6,022 nucleotides of DNA from Labilibaculum sp. GTDB taxonomy: Bacteria; Bacteroidota; Bacteroidia; Bacteroidales; Marinifilaceae. Where the stretch lies: contig JADGFH010000383.1 in the NCBI GenBank assembly GCA_016743925.1, forward strand, positions 1 through 6,022, read 5' to 3'. Below, in pieces: positions 1-5,356 of this stretch (position 1 is the stretch's first letter; the number at the start of each line of letters is the position of its first letter). Position numbers and translations under genes: made by a program. The notes beneath the pieces were generated by a model. It saw only the letters and a list, made by a program, of their open reading frames with translations. It was not told where the DNA came from and did no database searches.

Positions 1-30
1 GTAATCTTCATGTTTTGTATACTTTTATCA

Positions 31-51
31 GCCCTGATCTTCAGGGCTTTT
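31..51 (+). terminator. Rho-independent terminator of an upstream + strand transcript
   Basis: A perfect 7-bp stem (GCCCTGA / TCAGGGC) with a TCT loop is followed directly by TTTT. The T-run lies on the + strand side only, so it should end a transcript entering from the left edge. The gene it serves is outside the window. It also insulates the gene pair starting at 251 from upstream read-through. Confidence 0.75.
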
Positions 52-96
52 AGTTAACTTAAGCCTTTTTGTTTTCATAAATAGTGCTATATGTGT

Positions 97-127
97 TTTG
101 CAGCATAAAACTAATGGGTTACTTTTT
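97..127 (+). promoter_or_regulatory. Candidate Bacteroidota-type promoter for the + strand gene pair
   Basis: TTTG at 97-100 is separated by exactly 19 bases from TACTTTTT at 120-127. This fits the Bacteroidota consensus TTTG-N19-TAnnTTTG at every defined position except the last base of the -7 box, where T replaces G. Transcription would start near 134 and leave a leader of about 115 bases. It is the best match seen between the terminator at 31-51 and the start codon at 251. In AT-rich DNA such matches can arise by chance. Confidence 0.4.
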
Positions 128-211
128 GTTAAAAAAGGGAATAAAGAGGTGTAATTTCGTGCCTATTATTCAATAGATATCAGCACATTAAACAACCTTA
201 GACATTAATTG

Positions 212-228
212 TTTTGAAAAAATCAAAA
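212..228. promoter_or_regulatory. Small palindrome in the leader, possible operator
   Basis: TTTTGA at 212-217 and TCAAAA at 223-228 are perfect inverted arms around five A residues, 22 bases before the start codon at 251. It could be a repressor site or a weak RNA hairpin near the ribosome entry region. The arms are short and AT-rich, so chance occurrence is quite possible. Confidence 0.25.
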
Positions 229-250
229 TGTTGTTAATTTAAACGTTATC

Positions 251-1318
251 ATGACAGTAATAAATAGTGAAGTGAAACAAGATAAAACAATCATTTTTGA
301 AAATAGCGAAATGGGTGCTCAATACACTTCTTTACATCATATTGATAATGATAGTGGTGTAATTTCAAAGATTGATGTGGATAGTAAAAGCGAGCATCTT
401 AGTGAATATATCGAGCATTTAATGGAAGATATTCAAGATAAACCTACTAAAAGGATTTTCAAATTCAGAGGTGATGGTACTACCGAAGTTAATGCATCTA
501 TCGATAATTTTATTCTTGGGGATTATAGCGCTGTTGATACGAATGCAAAAAGACTTCTTGCTGTTGAGCAAAAAACAAACGTAAAGATAAAGAATTTAAA
601 AGCAAATGTTCAAAAAGGAAGTTTGTTCCAGACTGTAATCAATGTTGATGAGAATCACAAAATGGTTATTATCGCCAAAGCTGAACACAATGACTTTCTT
701 GACGCTAAAGATTTTATTTTGCACATGGGATTGCCTTGGAAGAAAAAGGTTTTTAAATCTTTTTTAGCCGCAATTGATAATACTGGGAAAATTATAAAAG
801 TTATCGTAGCAGATACCAATACTAAGATTTCAGAATATTGGTGGTGTGATTTTTTTGAACTTGAAGAAGTTCGAACAGATCGATATAATACAAAAAATTA
901 TTTAGAAGCTTTAGATAAAAAGATTTTAGACCCAATTAAGAAAAAATTTCAATCTGACCATACCATTTTAAGAAGTTCTGCACTGGGTCATTTCCGATCA
1001 CAAGATGATTTGGATCATATGGAGTTTTACAATGCTATTTTTGAGAATTATCCGCCAGTTGATGACAAACTCCCGATTGATGAAATTAGGAAATCAGTGT
1101 TTAATTTACCAGAAAAATATGGTGTTGATAGTCAATTTAAAATTGAAAAAGATGAAGTTAAAGGAAGAATATCATCAAAAATCCCATTGTATGAAGGTGT
1201 GGAGTTAGTTTATAATGGTGGCGCTGATCTTGACAATATTAAAGCTGATATAAATAAGGAAGGAGATAAATATATTTTAATCAAAACAGAGGAAGGTTAT
1301 AATAGATTTAAAAGGTAA
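251..1318 (+). CDS. NdpA/YejK-like nucleoid-associated protein, probable cytoplasmic partner of the downstream membrane protein
   Basis: 355 residues, without signal peptide or membrane segment. The protein resembles the nucleoid-associated family PF04245 (NdpA/YejK), recognised from overall layout and not from a search. An 'AKRLLAVEQ' helix (about 99-107) is followed by a strand pair (QKGSLFQTVI, 121-130; HKMVIIAKAEH, 136-146), then GLPWKKKVFKSFLAAI (160-175), an aromatic block EYWWCDFFELEEVRTD (195-210), and a C-terminal region ending in DKYILIKTEEGYNRF. E. coli YejK is about 335 residues, so the length fits. The first 70 residues look variable. The ATG at 251 is used because the frame is open from there. 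ATG 311 is an alternative start, and neither has a clear Shine-Dalgarno, as is usual in this phylum. The next gene starts one base after this stop, implying translational coupling. An alternative is a DUF4868 (KwaB-type) or unnamed family. A role in DNA binding or defence is inferred. Confidence 0.6.
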   Translation: MTVINSEVKQDKTIIFENSEMGAQYTSLHHIDNDSGVISKIDVDSKSEHLSEYIEHLMEDIQDKPTKRIFKFRGDGTTEVNASIDNFILGDYSAVDTNAKRLLAVEQKTNVKIKNLKANVQKGSLFQTVINVDENHKMVIIAKAEHNDFLDAKDFILHMGLPWKKKVFKSFLAAIDNTGKIIKVIVADTNTKISEYWWCDFFELEEVRTDRYNTKNYLEALDKKILDPIKKKFQSDHTILRSSALGHFRSQDDLDHMEFYNAIFENYPPVDDKLPIDEIRKSVFNLPEKYGVDSQFKIEKDEVKGRISSKIPLYEGVELVYNGGADLDNIKADINKEGDKYILIKTEEGYNRFKR

Positions 1319-1319
1319 A

Positions 1320-2801
1320 ATGAATATCAGAACTAAAATACAGAACGTATTCCTTCGAAAGGATGAAGAAGTTAAGATTGATGATAAGTTTTCGTCGTTC
1401 AAGGTCTCTTATATGATTTCAAATTTTAAATCATTTGATATTGCTAGTGCAATATCGCTAATGAATGAAGCTAAAGATGAAGATCATTCCATATTGAGTA
1501 TAAAGGTTGGGGACTCTGATGCAATACCTTTTAGAGGAGGTGATTCTGATGAATTCAAGGAAAATATTGGCTTAGCCATAAAGTTCCATACTAATGAAGA
1601 TGTTGTAGTAAGTTTTGAAATAAAAAAGAATTCTGAGGATCGTATCTATATTTATGATTTTGAGAGCTTTATCATATTCTGGGAAGGAAGATCAACTTTA
1701 GATATTCTAAGCTTAATTAAAGATAATCTGAATGCCTCTGGTAACCTTAATTTTATTCTAACTGAGTCTAATCTCGAACCTTTTTATTCACAAAATATTC
1801 GTTTTTCAGGAAGCAGCGAAGATGGTGGAGAAAAAAAGAATCTTAGCATCTCAGATAATTGCCATTTTGGTAATTTAGAGGAGTATCCGTTTAACGCATA
1901 TTTTTTCCATCTTTTAAAGAGACCAGAGAGTAATAATCCTATAGTTGATAGTTTTAATCAGATTAGTTTACTGTTCTGTATAATATCCATCTTCGATATC
2001 ACATCAATAAAGGATGATTTCTTGTATTATAAATTAAATGGTTATAAGTCGTTTGAAGATAATGTTAAAATAAGCGACCTAGATGTTTCTTTGCGACCTG
2101 TCTATTTTAAAATATTTGATTGGATTTACAGTGAGGAAAGTAAAGTTAGTGACAAGATAGGCTTGGCTCGAAATATAATATCTCTTTCGTTAAAAGAGGA
2201 GTCTTTATCGATATCAGATAGTGTTTATCTGTCAATACAGTCAGGGTATAAGGCTTATCTTCAAGAGAATATTTCAAAATACATTGAGATTAGAAATAAA
2301 ATTGTAGATGAATTAAGTTGGATTTCTCAAAAAGCTGGAGATATTGCGGCAAATTACTTAAGTAATTATCAAAAAAGCATCTTTACTTTTTTATCATTTT
2401 TCATCTCTGTTTTTTTACTGAGATTTTTAAAAGGGGGAGAGATTGAAGAGGTGTTTAATAAAGAAGTAACCATCTTTAGTTTAACATTTTTAACATTATC
2501 TATTATCTTCTTGCTATTTTCTAGATGGAATTTTGGAGTTGAAGAGGAGCGTTTAGGAAGAAAGTATGATAATTTAAAAAATAGATATACTGATTTATTA
2601 GATGCAAATGATATTGACCGTATATTAAAAGATGATTCGGAATTTAATTATGAATTAGAATACATTAAGAAGAGAAAGAGGAATTATACTATTCTTTGGT
2701 ATGTCACAATTATTGTCCTTTTTTCAACAGTGTTATGTGTTTCAAGTTATTTGAATTGGAGTGGCGTTTATGATTGCATTTCAGAATTCCACTGTTTGTA
2801 G
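1320..2801 (+). CDS. Unrecognised membrane protein: large soluble N-terminal region plus three C-terminal membrane helices
   Basis: 493 residues; I do not recognise the family. Residues 1-350 are soluble and mixed alpha/beta, rich in Asp, Glu, Ser and Lys, with no nucleotide-binding or nuclease motif that I can see. A hydrophobic stretch at about 212-226 may be a buried core helix. Three membrane helices follow at roughly 353-369, 384-401 and 457-477. Between helices 2 and 3 is a charged helical, possibly coiled-coil linker (about 406-455) ending in KKRKR. By the positive-inside rule the N-terminal region and linker would be cytoplasmic and the short tail, with Cys486 and Cys492, periplasmic. 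The ATG lies one base after the stop of the NdpA-like gene, so the two are almost certainly one operon. A membrane effector or sensor paired with a cytoplasmic DNA-associated partner is a reasonable inference. No enzymatic function is claimed. Both genes are visibly more AT-rich than the mob genes. Confidence 0.85.
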   Translation: MNIRTKIQNVFLRKDEEVKIDDKFSSFKVSYMISNFKSFDIASAISLMNEAKDEDHSILSIKVGDSDAIPFRGGDSDEFKENIGLAIKFHTNEDVVVSFEIKKNSEDRIYIYDFESFIIFWEGRSTLDILSLIKDNLNASGNLNFILTESNLEPFYSQNIRFSGSSEDGGEKKNLSISDNCHFGNLEEYPFNAYFFHLLKRPESNNPIVDSFNQISLLFCIISIFDITSIKDDFLYYKLNGYKSFEDNVKISDLDVSLRPVYFKIFDWIYSEESKVSDKIGLARNIISLSLKEESLSISDSVYLSIQSGYKAYLQENISKYIEIRNKIVDELSWISQKAGDIAANYLSNYQKSIFTFLSFFISVFLLRFLKGGEIEEVFNKEVTIFSLTFLTLSIIFLLFSRWNFGVEEERLGRKYDNLKNRYTDLLDANDIDRILKDDSEFNYELEYIKKRKRNYTILWYVTIIVLFSTVLCVSSYLNWSGVYDCISEFHCL

Positions 2802-2913
2802 ATTAATTGCATTTTAGGTTTTGGAAGATTGAATCCAAAAGAAATATTGAATTCTTGTGTAAAAGATGATGGTGATATTAATTTTCTTTAGTATTCACAA
2901 TTTAATGATTTAC

Positions 2914-2945
2914 AGCTCGGATCTATAATCGGGCTTTGTTTTTAT
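2914..2945 (+). terminator. Probable rho-independent terminator of the + strand gene pair
   Basis: AGCTCG at 2914-2919 pairs with CGGGCT at 2930-2935 (one T-G wobble) around a 10-base loop, followed by TTGTTTTTATT. It lies about 110 bases after the stop at 2801, on the correct strand to end the two-gene operon. The loop is long and the stem moderate, so strength is uncertain. Confidence 0.55.
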
Positions 2946-3040
2946 TAAACGGAGGTTGTGAAAATTTTGTAAAATAAGCTTTAATTGCATCTAAATTTAT
3001 TTTTATTTTCAGAGTAGTATCTCACAAAGTGTGTAAGTAA

Positions 3041-3099
3041 AGTTATTCTGATTTTTATTGGAGCCCTTTTTTAGCTCAGAAGAAAAATCGGAAATAACT
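3041..3099. repeat. Long imperfect inverted repeat downstream of mobB
   Basis: The left arm at 3041-3056 (AGTTATTCTGATTTTT) and right arm at 3083-3099 (AAAAATCGGAAATAACT) are complementary over 16 pairs, apart from one bulged base and one T-G wobble. An inner GAGC/GCTC stem (3061-3064 and 3074-3077) caps the structure, with an unpaired internal loop between. It begins about 42 bases beyond the mobB stop. It lacks a clean stem-plus-T-run, so it is not a textbook terminator on either strand. It may still stop convergent transcription, protect mRNA 3' ends, or mark the edge between mob module and cargo. Confidence 0.6.
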
Positions 3100-3140
3100 T
3101 TTCACTCCTTTAAGATAGAATGTTCGAAAAATTCCTCTCC

Positions 3141-4040
3141 CTACCTCCTCTTGCTCCTTACACGATACTTTTTCTTCGGTTCTTGATTTTGTTCTTTCTT
3201 TTTAATCTGCCACAATAATTCTTTTAAAAAATCTGTTTTGAAGTCGGCCTTTCTGAGCTTTCTTTCTTCTGATATGTGCTCATTCTTATCAAGCTTTTCT
3301 TTTTGTTTCTGACAATATTTGGGTTGCTCTTTAAATTTGGACAATCGAATCGGATAACGAATTACCTTTCCTATCCCATCAGTCACGACAACGATATGCC
3401 CTCTTCCCGATTGTCTAATTTCCACATTAAATAGTTTCAAAGCTTCATCAAACATGACTTTAGAATTTATGGATTCCATCTGGTTTAAATGCTGAAAAAG
3501 ATTCTCTAGGCTTTGTTTGATGTTTCTGCTTCTAGCTGAGAACTTGAATACAGGTTTTTCTTTTCGAGTTTTATTATCCAACTGATGTCTAAGCTCTAAT
3601 TCCTTAATGAAGTTTTGAACCTTTTGCCTCTCATGATTGTCTTTGATTTTCTTACCTGTTTGACGATCTATTCTTGAAGAAACAATATGAAAATGAACTC
3701 TATCCAGATCTTTGTGCTTGTAGACAAAATAAGGCTGACTACCGTAGCCCATATGCTGCATCAACTTATCCATCTCCTCTCGAATTATCTTATCACCTAA
3801 TTTCAGATAATCAGCTGTAGATGGATTAAAGGAGATATGAAGGCATTTATTCTTTATGCGAGGATTTAGCTTCTCAATATCTAAGAACTCTTTCAAGCGG
3901 TGTTTCTTATCGTATAAAAAGGGATTAATAGCTTTGGTGTTTCGACAATGGAAAAATGTAGCAGTCTTCTCCTCCACTTTCTTCTCATTGTAAAGAAATG
4001 CATTCTCTGTACTGGTTGTTTGATGGATCACGATGACCAT
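3141..4040 (-). CDS. mobB: MobB relaxase (mobilization nuclease), MOBP-like
   Basis: 299 residues. A relaxase cleaves one strand at oriT through a tyrosine and stays covalently bound to the 5' end during transfer. Expected motifs are visible: the N-terminal 'FLYNEKKV', where Tyr17 is the probable catalytic tyrosine; motif II-like 'CLHISFNPS' with His68; and the metal-binding HUH signature H109-x-D111-x4-H116-F-H118 in 'KHKDLDRVHFHIVSSRID'. The C-terminal third is basic and ends in a Lys/Arg-rich tail (from about 281), suited to DNA contact. The length agrees with compact Bacteroidota MobB proteins and no frameshift is seen. It starts 14 bases after mobA ends, with ATG at 4040-4038, and appears to be the last gene of the unit. 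Family assignment is firm. Which element supplies the secretion channel is not visible. Confidence 0.93.
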   Translation of the reverse strand: MVIVIHQTTSTENAFLYNEKKVEEKTATFFHCRNTKAINPFLYDKKHRLKEFLDIEKLNPRIKNKCLHISFNPSTADYLKLGDKIIREEMDKLMQHMGYGSQPYFVYKHKDLDRVHFHIVSSRIDRQTGKKIKDNHERQKVQNFIKELELRHQLDNKTRKEKPVFKFSARSRNIKQSLENLFQHLNQMESINSKVMFDEALKLFNVEIRQSGRGHIVVVTDGIGKVIRYPIRLSKFKEQPKYCQKQKEKLDKNEHISEERKLRKADFKTDFLKELLWQIKKKEQNQEPKKKYRVRSKRR

Positions 4041-4054
4041 GAAAAAACTTTTAC

Positions 4055-4432
4055 CTATTCAATGATATCCATATAATTCTGCAAAACAGAAAAACAGTTT
4101 CGAAGCTCTTGTAACACCTTCATGAAAACTTCCCGATCCGAAGCTGTGAATTGATAAACATGCTGGGCATTGATATTTCGGGCAACCTGATTGAGATTTA
4201 CGCCAATCTTGTTAAGCTCGTAATCCAATTTCTTCGTAATTCTCACAAACTCCTCACTCACTTCGATTTTTCGAACTTCCCTTTTCTTGACCAGCTTTGC
4301 CCTGCAAAAATCACTAATGGTCCGATAGCCTTCCTTCTGAGATTGTTTCAATAGCAGTCTCTTTTCCAGTTCCGTCAAACGAACCCGAACCCCTTCACCC
4401 AATTTATCCTGATCTGCTGTTTTGGGTCTCAT
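4055..4432 (-). CDS. mobA: MobA relaxosome accessory protein (ribbon-helix-helix-like, MobC/BmpA family)
   Basis: 125 residues, basic. The N-terminal segment (about 14-48, GVRVRLTELEKRLL then TISDFCRAKLV) looks like a ribbon-helix-helix DNA-binding fold. The family hallmark follows at 74-88, 'NKIGVNLNQVARNIN', typical of mobilization accessory proteins in the PF05713 group. Such proteins bind oriT, bend it and help the relaxase nick. In Bacteroidota nomenclature this partner is called MobA although it belongs with proteins called MobC elsewhere. The gene lies 14 bases upstream of mobB and directly downstream of the hairpin region proposed as oriT, the usual position for autoregulated relaxosome genes. 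The start codon at 4432-4430 is preceded immediately by AAAAGGT, and no better start exists. Confidence 0.92.
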   Translation of the reverse strand: MRPKTADQDKLGEGVRVRLTELEKRLLLKQSQKEGYRTISDFCRAKLVKKREVRKIEVSEEFVRITKKLDYELNKIGVNLNQVARNINAQHVYQFTASDREVFMKVLQELRNCFSVLQNYMDIIE

Positions 4433-4438
4433 ACCTTT

Positions 4439-4645
4439 TCATTTATTAGCCTTCGCAGAATCAAGCTTTTCATCTGAGATGAAAAGTCCCTGCTGGAAGG
4501 CACAAGCGTTTTTGTGGAACAAAAACACATCTTGCATGCCCCTCTTTAAAGTTTGTACTACTAGCAAGCTTAAATTTCCATCTTTAAATAATAGGGAAAA
4601 CCATACAAATAATAGTAAAGCCTTCCCCAAGATTAAATCAAGCAT
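4439..4645 (-). CDS. Small hydrophobic ORF between the DUF3945 gene and mobA
   Basis: 68 codons. It starts 12 bases after the stop of the DUF4099/DUF3945 gene and ends 6 bases before the mobA start, spacing typical of a real operon member. The first 22 residues (MLDLILGKALLLFVWFSLLF) could form one membrane helix. The remainder is mildly hydrophobic with a charged end (SDEKLDSAKANK). I recognise no family. Against it, the ORF covers two perfect hairpins that fit an oriT, so the frame may be open by accident. Either a small membrane protein, a leader peptide that couples translation to mobA, or a non-coding transfer origin is possible. An antisense frame over 4422-4766 also exists and is judged spurious. 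Confidence 0.4.
   Translation of the reverse strand: MLDLILGKALLLFVWFSLLFKDGNLSLLVVQTLKRGMQDVFLFHKNACAFQQGLFISDEKLDSAKANK
4466..4486. repeat. Perfect 9-bp inverted repeat, 34 bases upstream of mobA
   Basis: CTTTTCATC and GATGAAAAG flank a TGA loop (read on the + strand). The structure is stable enough to form in single-stranded DNA or RNA. It may be a relaxase/MobA binding element of oriT or a translational control hairpin in the mobA leader. Confidence 0.7.
4508..4526. repeat. Perfect 8-bp inverted repeat in the putative oriT
   Basis: GTTTTTGT and ACAAAAAC flank a GGA loop on the + strand. It has the same 3-base loop geometry as the hairpin at 4466-4486, which supports the two being parts of one functional site. 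Confidence 0.65.
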
Positions 4646-4657
4646 AATTCTACTGTT

Positions 4658-5326
4658 CTATCCTACTTTCTGTTTTGTTGCTTTCGTTTTTTCCGCCTTC
4701 TGCTCCTTTTCTTTTTCCTTTTTAAAACCAGAAAAATTGATATTTCTATTGGCTGCATCCACTTGAAGGGTTGCTGTAAACTTCTTGCCATCTTTGCCTG
4801 TCATTCCCTTCACTACAATTTTCTTCCCTGCTGCCAGTTTCTGCCTTTGCTCATCCGAAAGACCTGCTCCTTTTATTTTTTCAGGAACTCTAATGTGTTT
4901 TATCCGCAGAGGAATTAATTCATTGGTCTTGGAATCTATGGACAAATAATAATTGTCTTTCTTCCCGTCTCTTCCTTTTAATTCTAAAGTTTTGCCAAGA
5001 TTCCTATTTTCCAGCAAGGCTGTTTTTTCCTCCTTGGTAAACTTGTGCTGCATATACTCCTCTGGGATATGCAATCTCTGGATGGGATGCACTTTAATGT
5101 TCACACTGCCATCCTCTAATTTTTGAAGGCGAATTTTCGTTGGAATACGAAAGTTTTCATCATTAATCTTGGCATTGACTGTGTAGAGTTTCATTGAACG
5201 GAAACCATTTAAAAAATCGTTTAACTCCTGACTTTCCATACGATCTACAAAATCTCTTTTAATCCCTACCTTCTCCAGTTTTTCAAAAGGGATTTCATCT
5301 TTCCTAATACGTGTTGTCTGTTCCAT
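4658..5326 (-). CDS. DUF4099/DUF3945 protein of Bacteroidota conjugative elements
   Basis: 222 residues, soluble and basic. The N-terminal part (about 10-85, from 'DEIPFEKLEKVGIKRDF' to 'VNIKVHPIQR') matches the DUF4099 style. Two DUF3945-like repeats follow: about 95-140 (HKFTKEEKTALLENRNLGKTLEL then SIDSKTNELIPL) and about 154-198 (AGLSDEQRQKLAAGKKIVVKGM then LQVDAANRNINF). Residues 200-222 form a Lys/Glu-rich tail ending in KATKQKVG. Proteins with these domains are common in conjugative and mobilizable elements of Bacteroidota and are sometimes joined to, or beside, a topoisomerase. The biochemical role is not known to me. The start codon at 5326-5324 lies 30 bases after mobC ends, and the next ORF starts 12 bases after its stop, so it sits inside the mob operon. 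An accessory role in transfer or DNA processing is inferred from context. Confidence 0.85.
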   Translation of the reverse strand: MEQTTRIRKDEIPFEKLEKVGIKRDFVDRMESQELNDFLNGFRSMKLYTVNAKINDENFRIPTKIRLQKLEDGSVNIKVHPIQRLHIPEEYMQHKFTKEEKTALLENRNLGKTLELKGRDGKKDNYYLSIDSKTNELIPLRIKHIRVPEKIKGAGLSDEQRQKLAAGKKIVVKGMTGKDGKKFTATLQVDAANRNINFSGFKKEKEKEQKAEKTKATKQKVG

Positions 5327-5356
5327 GTTGTCGTTTTTTAATGCTTATTACAATTC

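Larger units (their letters stand above)
2802..3140. other. Non-coding convergent junction between the + strand pair and the mob operon
   Basis: The 339 bases between the two converging stop codons hold no convincing gene. The contents are an in-frame 29-codon open extension after the TAG at 2799-2801, the terminator-like hairpin at 2914-2945, a very AT-rich stretch at about 2955-3010, and the long inverted repeat at 3041-3099. No integrase site, tRNA fragment or insertion-sequence end was recognised. Confidence 0.6.
4462..4570 (-). other. Candidate oriT region with two perfect hairpins
   Basis: Two perfect inverted repeats with 3-base loops lie 21 bases apart just upstream of mobA: 9-bp arms at 4466-4474 and 4478-4486 (CTTTTCATC / GATGAAAAG) and 8-bp arms at 4508-4515 and 4519-4526 (GTTTTTGT / ACAAAAAC). 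Neither is followed by a T-run on the - strand, so they are not terminators. CAAGC recurs on the + strand at 4462-4466, 4503-4507 and 4565-4569. Relaxosome genes of mobilizable elements usually adjoin their oriT, which carries inverted repeats next to nic. The nic site itself cannot be placed from sequence alone. Confidence 0.5.

Noticed and set aside
1005..1208. A 67-codon + strand frame inside the NdpA-like gene.
   Set aside because: It lies out of frame within a clearly coding region and its translation has no recognisable features.
251..2801. Naming the pair as a Kiwa system (KwaA/KwaB).
   Set aside because: KwaA is a much smaller, mostly membrane-embedded protein. Here the membrane protein has 493 residues with a large soluble region and follows the cytoplasmic gene, and the 355-residue protein looks more like the NdpA family. 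Only a functional analogy is kept.
2803..2990. Direct repeat TTAATTGCAT at 2803-2812 and 2981-2990, considered as a target-site or attachment duplication.
   Set aside because: It is only ten bases, AT-rich, and has no insertion element, integrase gene or inverted ends between the copies. Chance is the simplest explanation.
3105..3115. Shine-Dalgarno-like AAAGGAG on the - strand downstream of mobB.
   Set aside because: No start codon follows at a suitable distance and no open frame continues into the junction.
4151..4354. A 67-codon + strand frame within mobA.
   Set aside because: It is antisense to the conserved mobA coding region and has no recognisable features. The same applies to the + strand frames at 5393-5599 and 5657-5845 inside mobC.
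4422..4766. A 114-codon frame on the + strand, opposite the mob operon.
   Set aside because: It runs antisense across the mobA start, the small ORF and the end of the DUF3945 gene, and its translation (Ser/Phe-rich C-terminus) mirrors the Lys/Glu-rich tail coded on the other strand.
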